The notes beneath the pieces were generated by a model. It was not told where the DNA came from, ran no database searches, and saw nothing but the letters and a program-made list of their open reading frames with translations. From positions 1 to 20,206 of the forward strand of contig JAGACI010000243.1 of assembly GCA_017614185.1 (NCBI GenBank): a stretch of 20,206 nt of DNA, in the 5' to 3' direction. Shown here in pieces: positions 8,301 to 17,853 of this stretch. The translations under genes and the position numbers were made by a program. The first letter of the stretch is position 1. Every line of letters begins with the position of its first letter. This DNA is from Lachnospiraceae bacterium (GTDB lineage: Bacteria; Bacillota_A; Clostridia; Lachnospirales; Lachnospiraceae).

Positions 8301-9992
8301 TTATTCCGACTTAGGTAAAACAAATGAGCTCTTTAAGGAAACTATTCTGTTGAATACAAGCTTTCCTTCTTCGGGCTTTGCATCCTTGCAGTCAAGGCAG
8401 AAGAAGCCCTGACGTACAAACTGGAATGAATCGTAAGGTTTTGCCTTTAAGAGCTCGGGCTCTGCCATGCACTCTGTAAGAACAGTGAGTGAGTTGGGGT
8501 TAAGGTTTAGACTTCCGTCTTCCTTGTTGTAAACACCCTTCTCCTCATCAACGATGTTCTCGTAGAGACGGCATTCAACCTTTACTGCCTCTTTGGCGGG
8601 TACCCAATGGATTGTACCCTTAACCTTACGTCCGGTAAATCCGCTTCCCGACTTGGTCTCGGGATCATAAGTACAATGAACCTCGATAACCTTGCCGTTC
8701 TCATCCTTGACGCAGCCTGTACAGGTTACAAAGTAAGCGCTCATAAGACGAACTTCATTTCCGGGGAAAAGTCTGAAGTACTTCTTCGGAGGTTCCTCCA
8801 TGAAGTCATCTCTGTCAATGTATAATTCTCTTCCGAAGGGTACCTGACGTGTTCCGAGAGCCTCATTTTCGAGGTTATTGGGAACTTCAAGCATCTCGGT
8901 CTGTCCTTCGGGATAGTTGTCGATAACAAGCTTAACAGGGTCAAGAGCAACCATCATACGAGGCTTCTTAATCTTTAAGTCCTCTCTGATGCAGTACTCA
9001 AGCATAGCATAGTCAGTTGATGAATTAGCCTTGCTGACACCGCAAAGTTCAACGAACATTCTGATAGACTCGGGTGTAAAGCCTCTTCTTCTTAAAGCTG
9101 CGATAGACACAAGTCTGGGATCGTCCCATCCATCTACAATGCCTTCCTCAACAAGCTTCTTGATATATCTCTTACCTGTTACAACGTTTGTAAGGTAAAG
9201 CTTTGCAAATTCTGTCTGCTTGGGAGCCTGCTCAGGTGTCTCCTTATAGCCAAGTTCAATAAGAACCCAGTCGTAAAGGGGTCTGTGGTCCTCAAACTCA
9301 AGTGTACAGATAGAGTTGGTGATTCCCTCAACCGCATCCTCAATGGGATGAGCGTAGTCGTACATAGGGTAGATGCACCACTTGTCACCTGTGTTGTGGT
9401 GAGTCATATGAGCAACGCGGTAAATAACGGGATCACGCATATTCATGTTGGGTGATGCCATGTCGATCTTCGCACGAAGAACCATAGCTCCGTCCTCGAC
9501 CTTACCGCTCTTCATCTCCTCGAACATCTTAAGGTTCTCTTCAACGCTTCTGTCTCTTCCGGGATCGTTCTTGCCGGGCTCTGTAAGGGTACCTCGGTAC
9601 TCCTTGATCTCGTCGGCACTGAGGGTTGAAACATAAGCCTTGCCCTTATTGATAAGCTTAATAGCCCCTTCATACATCTGATCAAAGTAATCGGATGCGA
9701 AGAAAAGTCTGTCTTCAAAATCAGCTCCGAGCCATTCAATATCTTTCTTTATGGATTCAACGAACTCAATCTTCTCCTTGGTGGGGTTGGTATCGTCGAA
9801 ACGCATGTTGAACTTTCCGCCGTATTCCTTGGCGATTCCATAGTTTAAAAGTATGCTCTTCGCATGTCCTATGTGAAGGTAACCGTTGGGTTCGGGAGGA
9901 AAACGCGTACAAACGTGGTCATACACTCCCTCTGCAAGGTCCTTGTCAATCATCTGTTCAATAAAATTTCTGCTTTTTTCTGCTTCTGCCAT
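8301..9992 (-). CDS. glnS: Glutaminyl-tRNA synthetase
   Basis: This 563-residue class I aminoacyl-tRNA synthetase (E. coli GlnRS is 554) charges tRNA-Gln with glutamine. The Rossmann signature [12 protein letters not shown] (residues 32-43, HIGH box at 40-43) is intact, as are the GlnRS-type segments [24 protein letters not shown] and CIREDL. The C-terminal anticodon-binding beta-barrels are full length (ending at [15 protein letters not shown]). The KMSKS loop, VMSKRK in E. coli, reads VVTGKR (270-275) here and keeps only the Lys-Arg pair. Many Firmicutes lack GlnRS and make Gln-tRNA by GatCAB transamidation, so a GlnRS gene in this host implies old gene transfer. It has its own promoter and a leader of about 70 bases without T-box features. 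DUF2225 follows. Confidence 0.96.
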   Translation of the reverse strand: MAEAEKSRNFIEQMIDKDLAEGVYDHVCTRFPPEPNGYLHIGHAKSILLNYGIAKEYGGKFNMRFDDTNPTKEKIEFVESIKKDIEWLGADFEDRLFFASDYFDQMYEGAIKLINKGKAYVSTLSADEIKEYRGTLTEPGKNDPGRDRSVEENLKMFEEMKSGKVEDGAMVLRAKIDMASPNMNMRDPVIYRVAHMTHHNTGDKWCIYPMYDYAHPIEDAVEGITNSICTLEFEDHRPLYDWVLIELGYKETPEQAPKQTEFAKLYLTNVVTGKRYIKKLVEEGIVDGWDDPRLVSIAALRRRGFTPESIRMFVELCGVSKANSSTDYAMLEYCIREDLKIKKPRMMVALDPVKLVIDNYPEGQTEMLEVPNNLENEALGTRQVPFGRELYIDRDDFMEEPPKKYFRLFPGNEVRLMSAYFVTCTGCVKDENGKVIEVHCTYDPETKSGSGFTGRKVKGTIHWVPAKEAVKVECRLYENIVDEEKGVYNKEDGSLNLNPNSLTVLTECMAEPELLKAKPYDSFQFVRQGFFCLDCKDAKPEEGKLVFNRIVSLKSSFVLPKSE

Positions 9993-10013
9993 GTTTTCCT
10001 CTTATCTAACAAA

Positions 10014-10096
10014 GTGCAAATTCTTTCGCACATCAAAATCGCGAATGCGCGCACGCACTCGTAAAGTAATCTTATCACAGATGTGAAAAAATTCAA
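10014..10096 (-). promoter_or_regulatory. glnS promoter and leader
   Basis: On the minus strand TTGAAT (reverse of 10091-10096), 16 bases, then TAAGAT (reverse of 10069-10074) form a good sigma-A promoter directly after the purH stop. The leader contains GC-rich alternating sequence (TGCGCGCA at 10046-10053) and a small hairpin GTGC/GCAC (10014-10031). No terminator is visible between purH and glnS, so read-through is also possible. Confidence 0.5.
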
Positions 10097-10099
10097 GTT

Positions 10100-11278
10100 T
10101 TAGTGGTGGAAAAGGCGAATGCCGGTAAATGCCATTGTCATATAGTATTTGTCGGCACAATCGATTACCACATCATCCCTGACGGAACCGCCGGGCTGGG
10201 CGATATACTCTACGCCGCTCTTGTGGGCTCTTTCTATATTGTCTGAGAAGGGGAAGAACGCATCAGAACCAAGCGTAACGCCCTTTAAGGTGCTAAGCCA
10301 TGCCTTCTTTTCCTCTCTTGTGAACTCTTCGGGCTTCTCGGTGAAAATCTTCTCCCAGGCGCCGTCCTTTAATACATCCTCACACTCATCGCCCATGTAA
10401 ACGTCGATTGCGTTGTCTCTGTCGGCACGGCCGATGTCGTCTCTGAACTTAAGTCCCAAAACCTTGGGAGACTGGCGAAGATACCAGTTGTCAGCCTTGC
10501 TTCCCGCAAGTCTTGTACAGTGAATTCTTGACTGCTGGCCTGCACCGATTCCGATAGCCTGACCGCCAAGGCAGTAGCATACAGAATTGGACTGAGTGTA
10601 CTTTAATGTAATCATTGCAATCTTCATGTCGATTAAAGCGCTCTCGGGGATGTCCTTATTCTTGGTAACTATATTTTCAAAAATTTTCTCGTCAATCTTT
10701 AATTCATTTCTTCCCTGCTCGAAAGTAACGCCGTAAACCTGCTTTCTCTCGACAGGCTCGGGAACATATGAGGGGTCGATCTGGATTACGTTGTAAGCGC
10801 CTTTCTTCTTCTCTTTAAGAATGGCAAGCGCTTCGTCTGTGTATCCGGGAGCGATAACGCCGTCGGATACCTCTCTTTTGATAAGTCTTGCGGTATCAAC
10901 ATCGCAGACATCGGAAAGGGAGATAAAATCGCCGAATGATGACATTCTGTCAGCGCCTCTTGCCCTTGCATAAGCACAGGCCAAAGGTGAAAGTTCGCCG
11001 AGATCGTCAACCCAGTAAATCTTTGCAAGCGTATCTGTAAGGGGAAGGCCTACCGCTGCTCCTGCGGGAGAAACGTGCTTAAAGGAGGTTGCTGCGGGAA
11101 GTCCTGTGGATTCCTTTAATTCCTTTACAAGCTGCCATCCGTTTAATGCATCCAAAAAGTTTATGTATCCGGGTCTTCCGTTAAGAACGGTAACAGGCAG
11201 TTCTTTGCCGTTTTCAAGGTAAATTCTTGATGGTTTCTGGTTAGGATTACACCCGTATTTTAATTCTATCTCTTTCAC
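10100..11278 (-). CDS. purH: AICAR transformylase (stand-alone PurH C-terminal domain)
   Basis: This 392-residue protein corresponds only to the formyltransferase half of PurH, which is usually over 500 residues with an N-terminal MGS-like cyclohydrolase domain. It transfers a formyl group from 10-formyl-tetrahydrofolate to AICAR, giving FAICAR, the penultimate step to IMP. The catalytic Lys-His pair is seen in SFKHVSPAG (Lys67, His68), and the substrate-site segment TQSNSVCYCLGGQAIGIGAGQQSRIHCTRLAG is canonical. The protein ends RLFHH, as PurH does. The start codon is GTG (11278-11276), with AGAGG eight bases upstream. The next step is supplied by the PurO-type gene 23 bases upstream, so the pair replaces bifunctional PurH. 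Confidence 0.94.
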   Translation of the reverse strand: MKEIELKYGCNPNQKPSRIYLENGKELPVTVLNGRPGYINFLDALNGWQLVKELKESTGLPAATSFKHVSPAGAAVGLPLTDTLAKIYWVDDLGELSPLACAYARARGADRMSSFGDFISLSDVCDVDTARLIKREVSDGVIAPGYTDEALAILKEKKKGAYNVIQIDPSYVPEPVERKQVYGVTFEQGRNELKIDEKIFENIVTKNKDIPESALIDMKIAMITLKYTQSNSVCYCLGGQAIGIGAGQQSRIHCTRLAGSKADNWYLRQSPKVLGLKFRDDIGRADRDNAIDVYMGDECEDVLKDGAWEKIFTEKPEEFTREEKKAWLSTLKGVTLGSDAFFPFSDNIERAHKSGVEYIAQPGGSVRDDVVIDCADKYYMTMAFTGIRLFHH

Positions 11279-11301
11279 TTAAAAGTCCTCTCCGCGTTTT
11301 T

Positions 11302-12012
11302 CTATTTGTTCTTGTTAATGATTCTTGTTTCTTTTTCAAGGGTTTCAAGGTTAATGTATCTTACAAAAAGTGAAACCTTGTTGTCCTCGTTAAGGCTTGT
11401 CCAAAGCATATCCGTAAACTCATCGATATTGCCGCTTAAAGCCACCTTTTTAGGCTCTCCTTCGAAACTGGGAAGAGGATTGCCGTCTCTCATATATGTA
11501 TGAATGAATCTGCCTTCGCCTGCTTTTGGATTCTTGTAGGAAAATGTGTATCTGTTACATGATGAGGGGTCTCCATCGTTGCTCTTTAAGATGGACATCT
11601 CATAGAAAAAGTCCTCTTCATTATGAAGAAGAGCTGAAATTCTGGGGGTATAGTTAGGACCGTCGGGCTCAAATTCTCTGCTTCTTAAACTCTCTTCAAA
11701 GCTTTTGCCTTCCTTAAGTCCGTCGTAAGCTGTGTCTGTCTGGTCTCCGTTTGTTACGATGGTTCTCTTGTCAAGAACTCTTACAGGAGCGTAGATAATA
11801 AGGCTTGGATCTGCAAGTTTGGCGGGATCGAATGCCTTGGTTCTGATTCCGTCGCCGTCAGTTACAAAAACTCTGTTTCGGCTGTTCTCGCTCCTTCCCA
11901 TGATGAAGTAAGCGGTAACTGCGTACTTTCCGTCATCGGATTTGCCCACGACGATTCCTCGTCCGGGGTAAGCATTTTCCTTTAGTACCTTTTCAAGTGA
12001 AAGTAATTCCAT
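11302..12012 (-). CDS. purO: PurO-type IMP cyclohydrolase
   Basis: This 236-residue protein is of the archaeal PurO / IMP_cyclohyd type, not homologous to the cyclohydrolase domain of PurH. It closes the ring of FAICAR to give IMP, the last step of de novo purine synthesis. Family features are visible: the N-terminal YPGRGIVVG and YFIMGRSENSRNRVF segments (residues about 16-50), NYTPRIS near residue 120, and RFIHTYMRDGNPLPSFEGEP near 168-187. It starts within the stop of the GGDEF-EAL gene (TAATG), so translation is probably coupled to it, and is followed by the AICAR transformylase gene after 23 bases. Family assignment is by recognition, without a search. Confidence 0.88.
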   Translation of the reverse strand: MELLSLEKVLKENAYPGRGIVVGKSDDGKYAVTAYFIMGRSENSRNRVFVTDGDGIRTKAFDPAKLADPSLIIYAPVRVLDKRTIVTNGDQTDTAYDGLKEGKSFEESLRSREFEPDGPNYTPRISALLHNEEDFFYEMSILKSNDGDPSSCNRYTFSYKNPKAGEGRFIHTYMRDGNPLPSFEGEPKKVALSGNIDEFTDMLWTSLNEDNKVSLFVRYINLETLEKETRIINKNK

Positions 12013-14618
12013 TAATTCTTTGTTTCCTCCGAGTTAATATATTTTTTGAGAAAGTCCTTCTTGGGCATGGGTCTGTCGAAATAATAGCCCTGAACAAGGC
12101 GAACCTTCATTCCTTCAAGAACCTTGTACTGCTCCTTGGTCTCAATTCCTTCCACACAAATGCTTACGCCGATTGTACTAGCAAGTTCGGCAACCATCTT
12201 GATAAATGACTGCGAGTAGGCATCATCGGAAAGCTCCTTAACGAAGCCCTGATCCACCTTGATGACATCGAAAGGTATTTCACGAATGTGGTTAAGCGAC
12301 GAATAGCCTGTCCCAAAGTCATCGAGGGCAATACGAACGCCAAGGCTCTTAATCTTGTTAAGAATTTCCTTCATACGCTCCATATCGTTGATTGCAAGGC
12401 TCTCGGTAACCTCAAGCGTAAGGTTTCTGGGATTGATTCCTGTTCTGTTTACAATGTCTCTTACTATTTCAAAAATGTCGGTCTGGAGAAGCTGAACAAC
12501 AGAGAGGTTAACATTAACCTTGTATTCGGGTCTGCCGTGCTCATTCCAGTAACGGCAGTCCGTGCACGCTTCCTCCAAAACATGGTTTCCGATAGGATTG
12601 ATAAGTCCAAGATACTCTGCCAAAGGAATGAAATCCGAAGGAGCGATAAAGCCAAGCTCTGCGGAATTCCATCTGATGAGCGCCTCGGCACCCGTACAGG
12701 GAGTTCCTTCCTTCGAAATATCAATGATAGGCTGATAGTAAACCTGGAATTCCTTATATCCGTCAGCAGTTGCGTCTCTCATGTTCTTTTCCATGTCAAG
12801 ACGTCTGTTGGATGAGGATTCGATTCCGTCCGAATAATTGGCAACGCGGTTCTTACCGCTCTTCTTGGCCTCATACATGGCAATATCCGCCTTCTTGATG
12901 AGGTCCTGAACGTTCTCGCCGTCATCGGGGAAGTTGACAACACCCATACTCATCGTACAGTAGTAGTCCGCATCCTTAAGGAACCAGGGCCTTCCGAAGA
13001 TGTCCTTGATTCCGTTTATAATACTGTCAAATTTAGAAAAGCTCTCAGGCGCGATAACAACGACAAATTCGTCTCCGCCCATTCGATAACAGGTGTCTTC
13101 TATTCCGTCAATACGCTGTAATGAGTGTGAAATCGCCTTAAGTAAAACGTCGCCGTACTGGTGACCTAAGCCATCGTTAATGTGCTTAAAGTCATCAAGG
13201 TCGAGGTATAGTAACGCACCCTTGGTTCCGTTCTTCTTGGCCTCATCGACATGTCTTGCAAGGTCTCTTTCACAGCACATTCTGTTATAAAGTCCTGTAA
13301 GGAAATCTGTGTAAGCCTGCTGCTCGATACGTCTCTGATAGAGCTTTTTGTCGGTAATATCATAAAGGGAGAAAAGATCAACCTTTCTTCCGTCAACCCA
13401 TGTGATTCTGGTGCTTAAAAGGTCATACCACATGCCGCCTTCAAGGCATGAAAGCTCGCAGGAACCCTTTTTGTCATCATCGGGACGCCCTATATTAAGG
13501 AGGTTATCGATGGTTCCGTCCTTCATCTGTGCGGAGAAGTTGTTCTTGAATATTCTGTTTGCAAAAAGCATGGTGCCGGTCTCGGAATCCCTTACGTAAA
13601 TTCCGCAGCACACATTATCAAGTACAGCTTCAAGGGAAGCGTAAGATCCTGCAAGAGAGTTTTTCTGAATACGCTTGGTAAGAATAGACTGAATAACCTT
13701 TACGGCATCGGAGATAAACTTAATCTCGTCAACCTGCCAGTTCTTGTCTGTACCAATCATCATGAATGTTGCATACATTCTCTTTTCACCCTGCATGATA
13801 AGAGGGAATGAGATGAATGCTCTTATATCGTTAACGGCCAGTTCTTCCCTGGCCTCGAAATTGTGAAGGGAATCCGTAGACAAAACTACCGGTTTTTCAC
13901 CGAAAAGATAAGTCATCGAAGGGATGTTTCTGGTCTGGTCAAAGAAGGATACAACACCTTCATTGCACCACTCGGTAAGAACATCCATCTTCTTGGAGCC
14001 TGTTGTAGTCTGCATAACCTGAACGCTGCTGCATCCGATATGCTTGCCTACTACGCTTATAACCTTCTCGAGAAGTGTCTCGATGGGATCATCGCTGTCA
14101 AGAAGTCCTACGACTTCGGTAGTTGCCTCGCTTCGCTCGAGATGACGGGAAAGTTCCTCATAAGAGATGAGATTCTTTCTTGTCTCCTCCTTGGCATCCT
14201 GAACATCATTTCTGCTCTGCAAAAGGGTCTCAGAGGTCTCTCTCAAAAGATCCAAAGCATCAAAAAAGCGTTTGTCGGATGTATGCGTCTTGAAGCGATT
14301 CGATTCGTCGTCAATGACGCCTGCTACAAACCAGGCAAACTGCTTAAAATTACCGTTACTCACAGAAAGGGCCGCAAGACGAACACCGTGGTTTTTGAAC
14401 TCTTCAATCGCCACGTCCTCCAATGTTCCCTCTGATACTCTCTCGAGCAACGCCTGTATTTCGGAATCGGAAATCATCTCCTTTATAAGGGCAACGTCTT
14501 CCGCATCGCCGCTTATATCGGTCATAGGATAACCGTCCGTATCAAAGCACTGCACAAATAAATCTGCTGTCTTGCAGAACTTTTCCTGAAAGTGTAAAAC
14601 TTCCCTGCTGATGTCCAT
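12012..14618 (-). CDS. GAF-PAS-GGDEF-EAL protein (c-di-GMP turnover)
   Basis: This 868-residue soluble protein has four likely regions: an N-terminal segment of unknown fold (1-140) with a coiled-coil-like stretch near 125-165, a GAF-like domain (about 170-315), a PAS-like domain (about 325-425), GGDEF (about 430-595) and EAL (about 610-860). The cyclase site is intact (RMGGDEF, motif at 514-518). The inhibitory I-site is degraded: GIED stands where RxxD is expected. The phosphodiesterase site looks intact: EAL at 645-647, Asn704, Glu736, DDFGTGYSSL (Asp766, Asp767), Lys787, Glu823 and Gln843. It could make or degrade c-di-GMP. There is no membrane segment, so its signal is probably cytoplasmic. 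GGGAGG precedes the ATG. The TAATG overlap couples it to purO. Confidence 0.95.
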   Translation of the reverse strand: MDISREVLHFQEKFCKTADLFVQCFDTDGYPMTDISGDAEDVALIKEMISDSEIQALLERVSEGTLEDVAIEEFKNHGVRLAALSVSNGNFKQFAWFVAGVIDDESNRFKTHTSDKRFFDALDLLRETSETLLQSRNDVQDAKEETRKNLISYEELSRHLERSEATTEVVGLLDSDDPIETLLEKVISVVGKHIGCSSVQVMQTTTGSKKMDVLTEWCNEGVVSFFDQTRNIPSMTYLFGEKPVVLSTDSLHNFEAREELAVNDIRAFISFPLIMQGEKRMYATFMMIGTDKNWQVDEIKFISDAVKVIQSILTKRIQKNSLAGSYASLEAVLDNVCCGIYVRDSETGTMLFANRIFKNNFSAQMKDGTIDNLLNIGRPDDDKKGSCELSCLEGGMWYDLLSTRITWVDGRKVDLFSLYDITDKKLYQRRIEQQAYTDFLTGLYNRMCCERDLARHVDEAKKNGTKGALLYLDLDDFKHINDGLGHQYGDVLLKAISHSLQRIDGIEDTCYRMGGDEFVVVIAPESFSKFDSIINGIKDIFGRPWFLKDADYYCTMSMGVVNFPDDGENVQDLIKKADIAMYEAKKSGKNRVANYSDGIESSSNRRLDMEKNMRDATADGYKEFQVYYQPIIDISKEGTPCTGAEALIRWNSAELGFIAPSDFIPLAEYLGLINPIGNHVLEEACTDCRYWNEHGRPEYKVNVNLSVVQLLQTDIFEIVRDIVNRTGINPRNLTLEVTESLAINDMERMKEILNKIKSLGVRIALDDFGTGYSSLNHIREIPFDVIKVDQGFVKELSDDAYSQSFIKMVAELASTIGVSICVEGIETKEQYKVLEGMKVRLVQGYYFDRPMPKKDFLKKYINSEETKN

Positions 14619-14643
14619 ATACTATTATTTGCCTCCCATAGCA

Positions 14644-14738
14644 TAGCAACTGTGGGCACACTCCCACAGTTACTATAACTATATCACACCTGTATGCTCA
14701 GGTGCAATAGATGTAGCGGTAGTCATATAGTACTACGC
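14644..14738 (-). promoter_or_regulatory. Three inverted repeats and a candidate promoter upstream of GGDEF-EAL gene
   Basis: The 133-base gap after guaB contains three successive inverted repeats. GCG/CGC plus TAGT/ACTA lies at 14716-14738. CACCTG-x6-CAGGTG lies at 14687-14704. The strongest, AACTGTGGG-x6-CCCACAGTT, is at 14648-14671, extended by TAG/CTA after one mismatch. A promoter read leftward, TTGCAC (reverse of 14702-14707), 18 bases, TATAGT (reverse of 14678-14683), would place the CACCTG repeat in its spacer, as an operator, and start the transcript at or near the long hairpin. None is followed by a U run, so they are not clear terminators. Confidence 0.5.
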
Positions 14739-14751
14739 TAAATCTTGTGTA

Positions 14752-16276
<1,525 letters not shown>

Positions 16277-16285
16277 ATGCACTGG

Positions 16286-16783
16286 TTAATATTGAAATAC
16301 TTTTCTGGGCGCAACAGTCTTAATAGCCTTCAGAAGGTCTTCTGAAGGATTGAAAATCACTTTCTCTTCGCCCTTGTAATACATGACATAGCGGGAATCG
16401 GGTGTGTCTGCGATTCCGGTGCTGAAGTCTTTAACTTTTACCTGACGGTTCTTGTAGCTGTCAAGTTCATGAGAATTCACGGGAGCGATAATCTCAATCC
16501 CGTCAATGTCGTACTTTGCAGCCTTTTTTCTCTTGCTCTGGTCAAGAATCTTGTCAACGCTTAATTCCTTGTCGAGGTAAAGGTACTCGAACTCAACATT
16601 GGAATATCTCTTAACAAACCATGCGCCAACCCCGAAAGCAATACCAACGATAAAGCTTATGGGGGATGCGATAAGTCCAAATATAATTGCTATGCCTGCA
16701 ACAATCGTAAGAATCCACTGACAAATTGTTCCGATTATTGAGGGCTTACGTGCCACAAGGCATTCTACATATGTCTCGCTCAT
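16286..16783 (-). CDS. DUF6106-type small membrane protein
   Basis: This 165-residue protein resembles DUF6106 proteins of Lachnospiraceae; the function is unknown. It has two hydrophobic segments close together (about residues 17-36 and 39-57) with a short SPIS turn, followed by KRYSNVEFEYLYLDKELSVDKI, a segment typical of a cytoplasmic PH-like beta domain. The C-terminal part is soluble and charged. An AGGAG site lies about seven bases before the ATG. It is preceded by a candidate promoter and followed by a possible terminator, so it may be a single-gene unit between the galK-cysK genes and guaB. Confidence 0.78.
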   Translation of the reverse strand: MSETYVECLVARKPSIIGTICQWILTIVAGIAIIFGLIASPISFIVGIAFGVGAWFVKRYSNVEFEYLYLDKELSVDKILDQSKRKKAAKYDIDGIEIIAPVNSHELDSYKNRQVKVKDFSTGIADTPDSRYVMYYKGEEKVIFNPSEDLLKAIKTVAPRKVFQY

Positions 16784-16809
16784 TAGAAATCTCCTGAATA
16801 TTAATTATT

Positions 16810-16843
16810 ATTAAAGCACACTTTTACTCCCCAGTAAAGGTGT
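16810..16843 (-). promoter_or_regulatory. Candidate promoter with inverted repeat upstream of DUF6106-type gene
   Basis: Leftward TTTACT (reverse of 16833-16838), 17 bases, TTTAAT (reverse of 16810-16815) forms a moderate promoter 27 bases before the ATG. The -35 is part of an inverted repeat at 16818-16843: ACAC-T-TTTACT, loop CCCC, AGTAAA-G-GTGT. The repeat could be an operator. It has no U run for termination. Confidence 0.4.
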
Positions 16844-16861
16844 AAAATTAGTCAAACCTTT

Positions 16862-16884
16862 CGGAACTTTAAAACAAAATTCCG
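16862..16884 (-). other. Hairpin downstream of the cysK-like gene
   Basis: CGGAACTTT (16862-16870) and AAAATTCCG (16876-16884) form a nine-pair stem (one G-U wobble in the leftward transcript) with a five-base loop, seven bases after the cysK-like stop codon. It lacks a following U run on the minus strand, so it is either a weak terminator or a 3'-end stabilising structure. Confidence 0.4.
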
Positions 16885-16890
16885 TCAAAA

Positions 16891-17820
16891 TCACTCGTCA
16901 AACAAAGGAGTGGAAAAATAGCGTTCAGCAGTGTCGGGAAGTACGGTAACTACGGTCTTGCCCTTGCCAAGCTTTTTGGCAAGTTCCAAAGCGGCTGCCA
17001 CGTTGGTTCCGCTTGAAATTCCGCACATGATTCCTTCCTTTGAAGCCAAAGACTTTGCAGTCTCTATTGCTTCATTGTCTGTAACGATGTAGATATCTTC
17101 ATATATATTGGTATTAAGGTTTCCGGGAATAAGTCCATCGCCTATACCCATCTGAAGGTGGGTTCCGATGCTTCCTCCCGAAAGGATTGCAGCATTCTCA
17201 GGTTCAACCGCCCAGATAGTAATATCAGGGTTTTTCTCTTTTAAAACCTCACCTATGCCGCTTAAGGTTCCGCCGGTTCCAAAACCTGAACAGAATCCGT
17301 GGATAGGTCCATTTACATCCTCAAGGATTTCAAGAGCTGTGGAAATCTTGTGTACCTGAGGGTTTGCGGGATTCTCAAACTGCTGGGGGATGAAGACATT
17401 TGGATCATTTGCCGCCATCTCCTCTGCCTTTCTTACGCACTCATCGATGCAGTCTCCGATATTGCCGGCATCATGTACAAGAATAACCTCCGCACCATAA
17501 TGACGAACAAGTTTATGACGCTCCTCCGATACGGAATCGGGCATGATGATAACGGTCTTGTAACCTCTGACCGCACCGATTAACGCAAGGCCGATTCCCT
17601 GGTTTCCGCTTGTGGGTTCTACAATAATTGTGTCCTTATTTATAAGGCCCTTTTTCTCAGCATCAAGAATCATGTTGTAGGCGGTTCTTGTTTTGATTGA
17701 GCCTCCCACATTAAGGCCCTCAAACTTAACAAGGACATCTGCGCTGTCCTCGCCCACCATATGATTGAGGCGCACAAGCGGGGTGTGTCCCATTGCCGCC
17801 AGGATATTTTCGTATACCAT
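16891..17820 (-). CDS. cysK: Cysteine synthase-like PLP enzyme
   Basis: This 309-residue fold-type II PLP enzyme is of the O-acetylserine sulfhydrylase / cystathionine beta-synthase family. The family makes cysteine from O-acetylserine and sulfide. The PLP lysine is Lys43 in GGSIKTRTA, the substrate loop is TSGNQG (residues 70-75), the phosphate loop is GTGGTLSG, and the C-terminal GISSGTNVAAAL segment carries the pyridine-contacting Ser. Two positions differ from textbook CysK: NPGGSVKDR is NVGGSIKTR, and TSGNTG is TSGNQG. Cysteine synthase is the likely role, though another beta-replacement reaction is possible. It follows the unknown membrane protein by 33 bases with a GAGG site, in an apparent galK operon. 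Confidence 0.88.
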   Translation of the reverse strand: MVYENILAAMGHTPLVRLNHMVGEDSADVLVKFEGLNVGGSIKTRTAYNMILDAEKKGLINKDTIIVEPTSGNQGIGLALIGAVRGYKTVIIMPDSVSEERHKLVRHYGAEVILVHDAGNIGDCIDECVRKAEEMAANDPNVFIPQQFENPANPQVHKISTALEILEDVNGPIHGFCSGFGTGGTLSGIGEVLKEKNPDITIWAVEPENAAILSGGSIGTHLQMGIGDGLIPGNLNTNIYEDIYIVTDNEAIETAKSLASKEGIMCGISSGTNVAAALELAKKLGKGKTVVTVLPDTAERYFSTPLFDE

Positions 17821-17853
17821 AAAAACCTCGTTATATTTTTCTAAAGCAATATA

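Noticed and set aside
9993..10099. T-box or other amino-acid riboswitch ahead of glnS
   Set aside because: The predicted leader is only about 70 bases, with no T-box motif, no antiterminator and no terminator hairpin with a U run.
13863..14435. Rightward open frame of 190 codons opposite the GGDEF-EAL gene
   Set aside because: It is antisense to the N-terminal part of an intact protein and lacks a ribosome binding site or recognisable domain.
14619..14751. c-di-GMP (GEMM) or purine riboswitch upstream of the GGDEF-EAL gene
   Set aside because: The conserved core segments of these riboswitches are not visible, and the stems look like separate inverted repeats.
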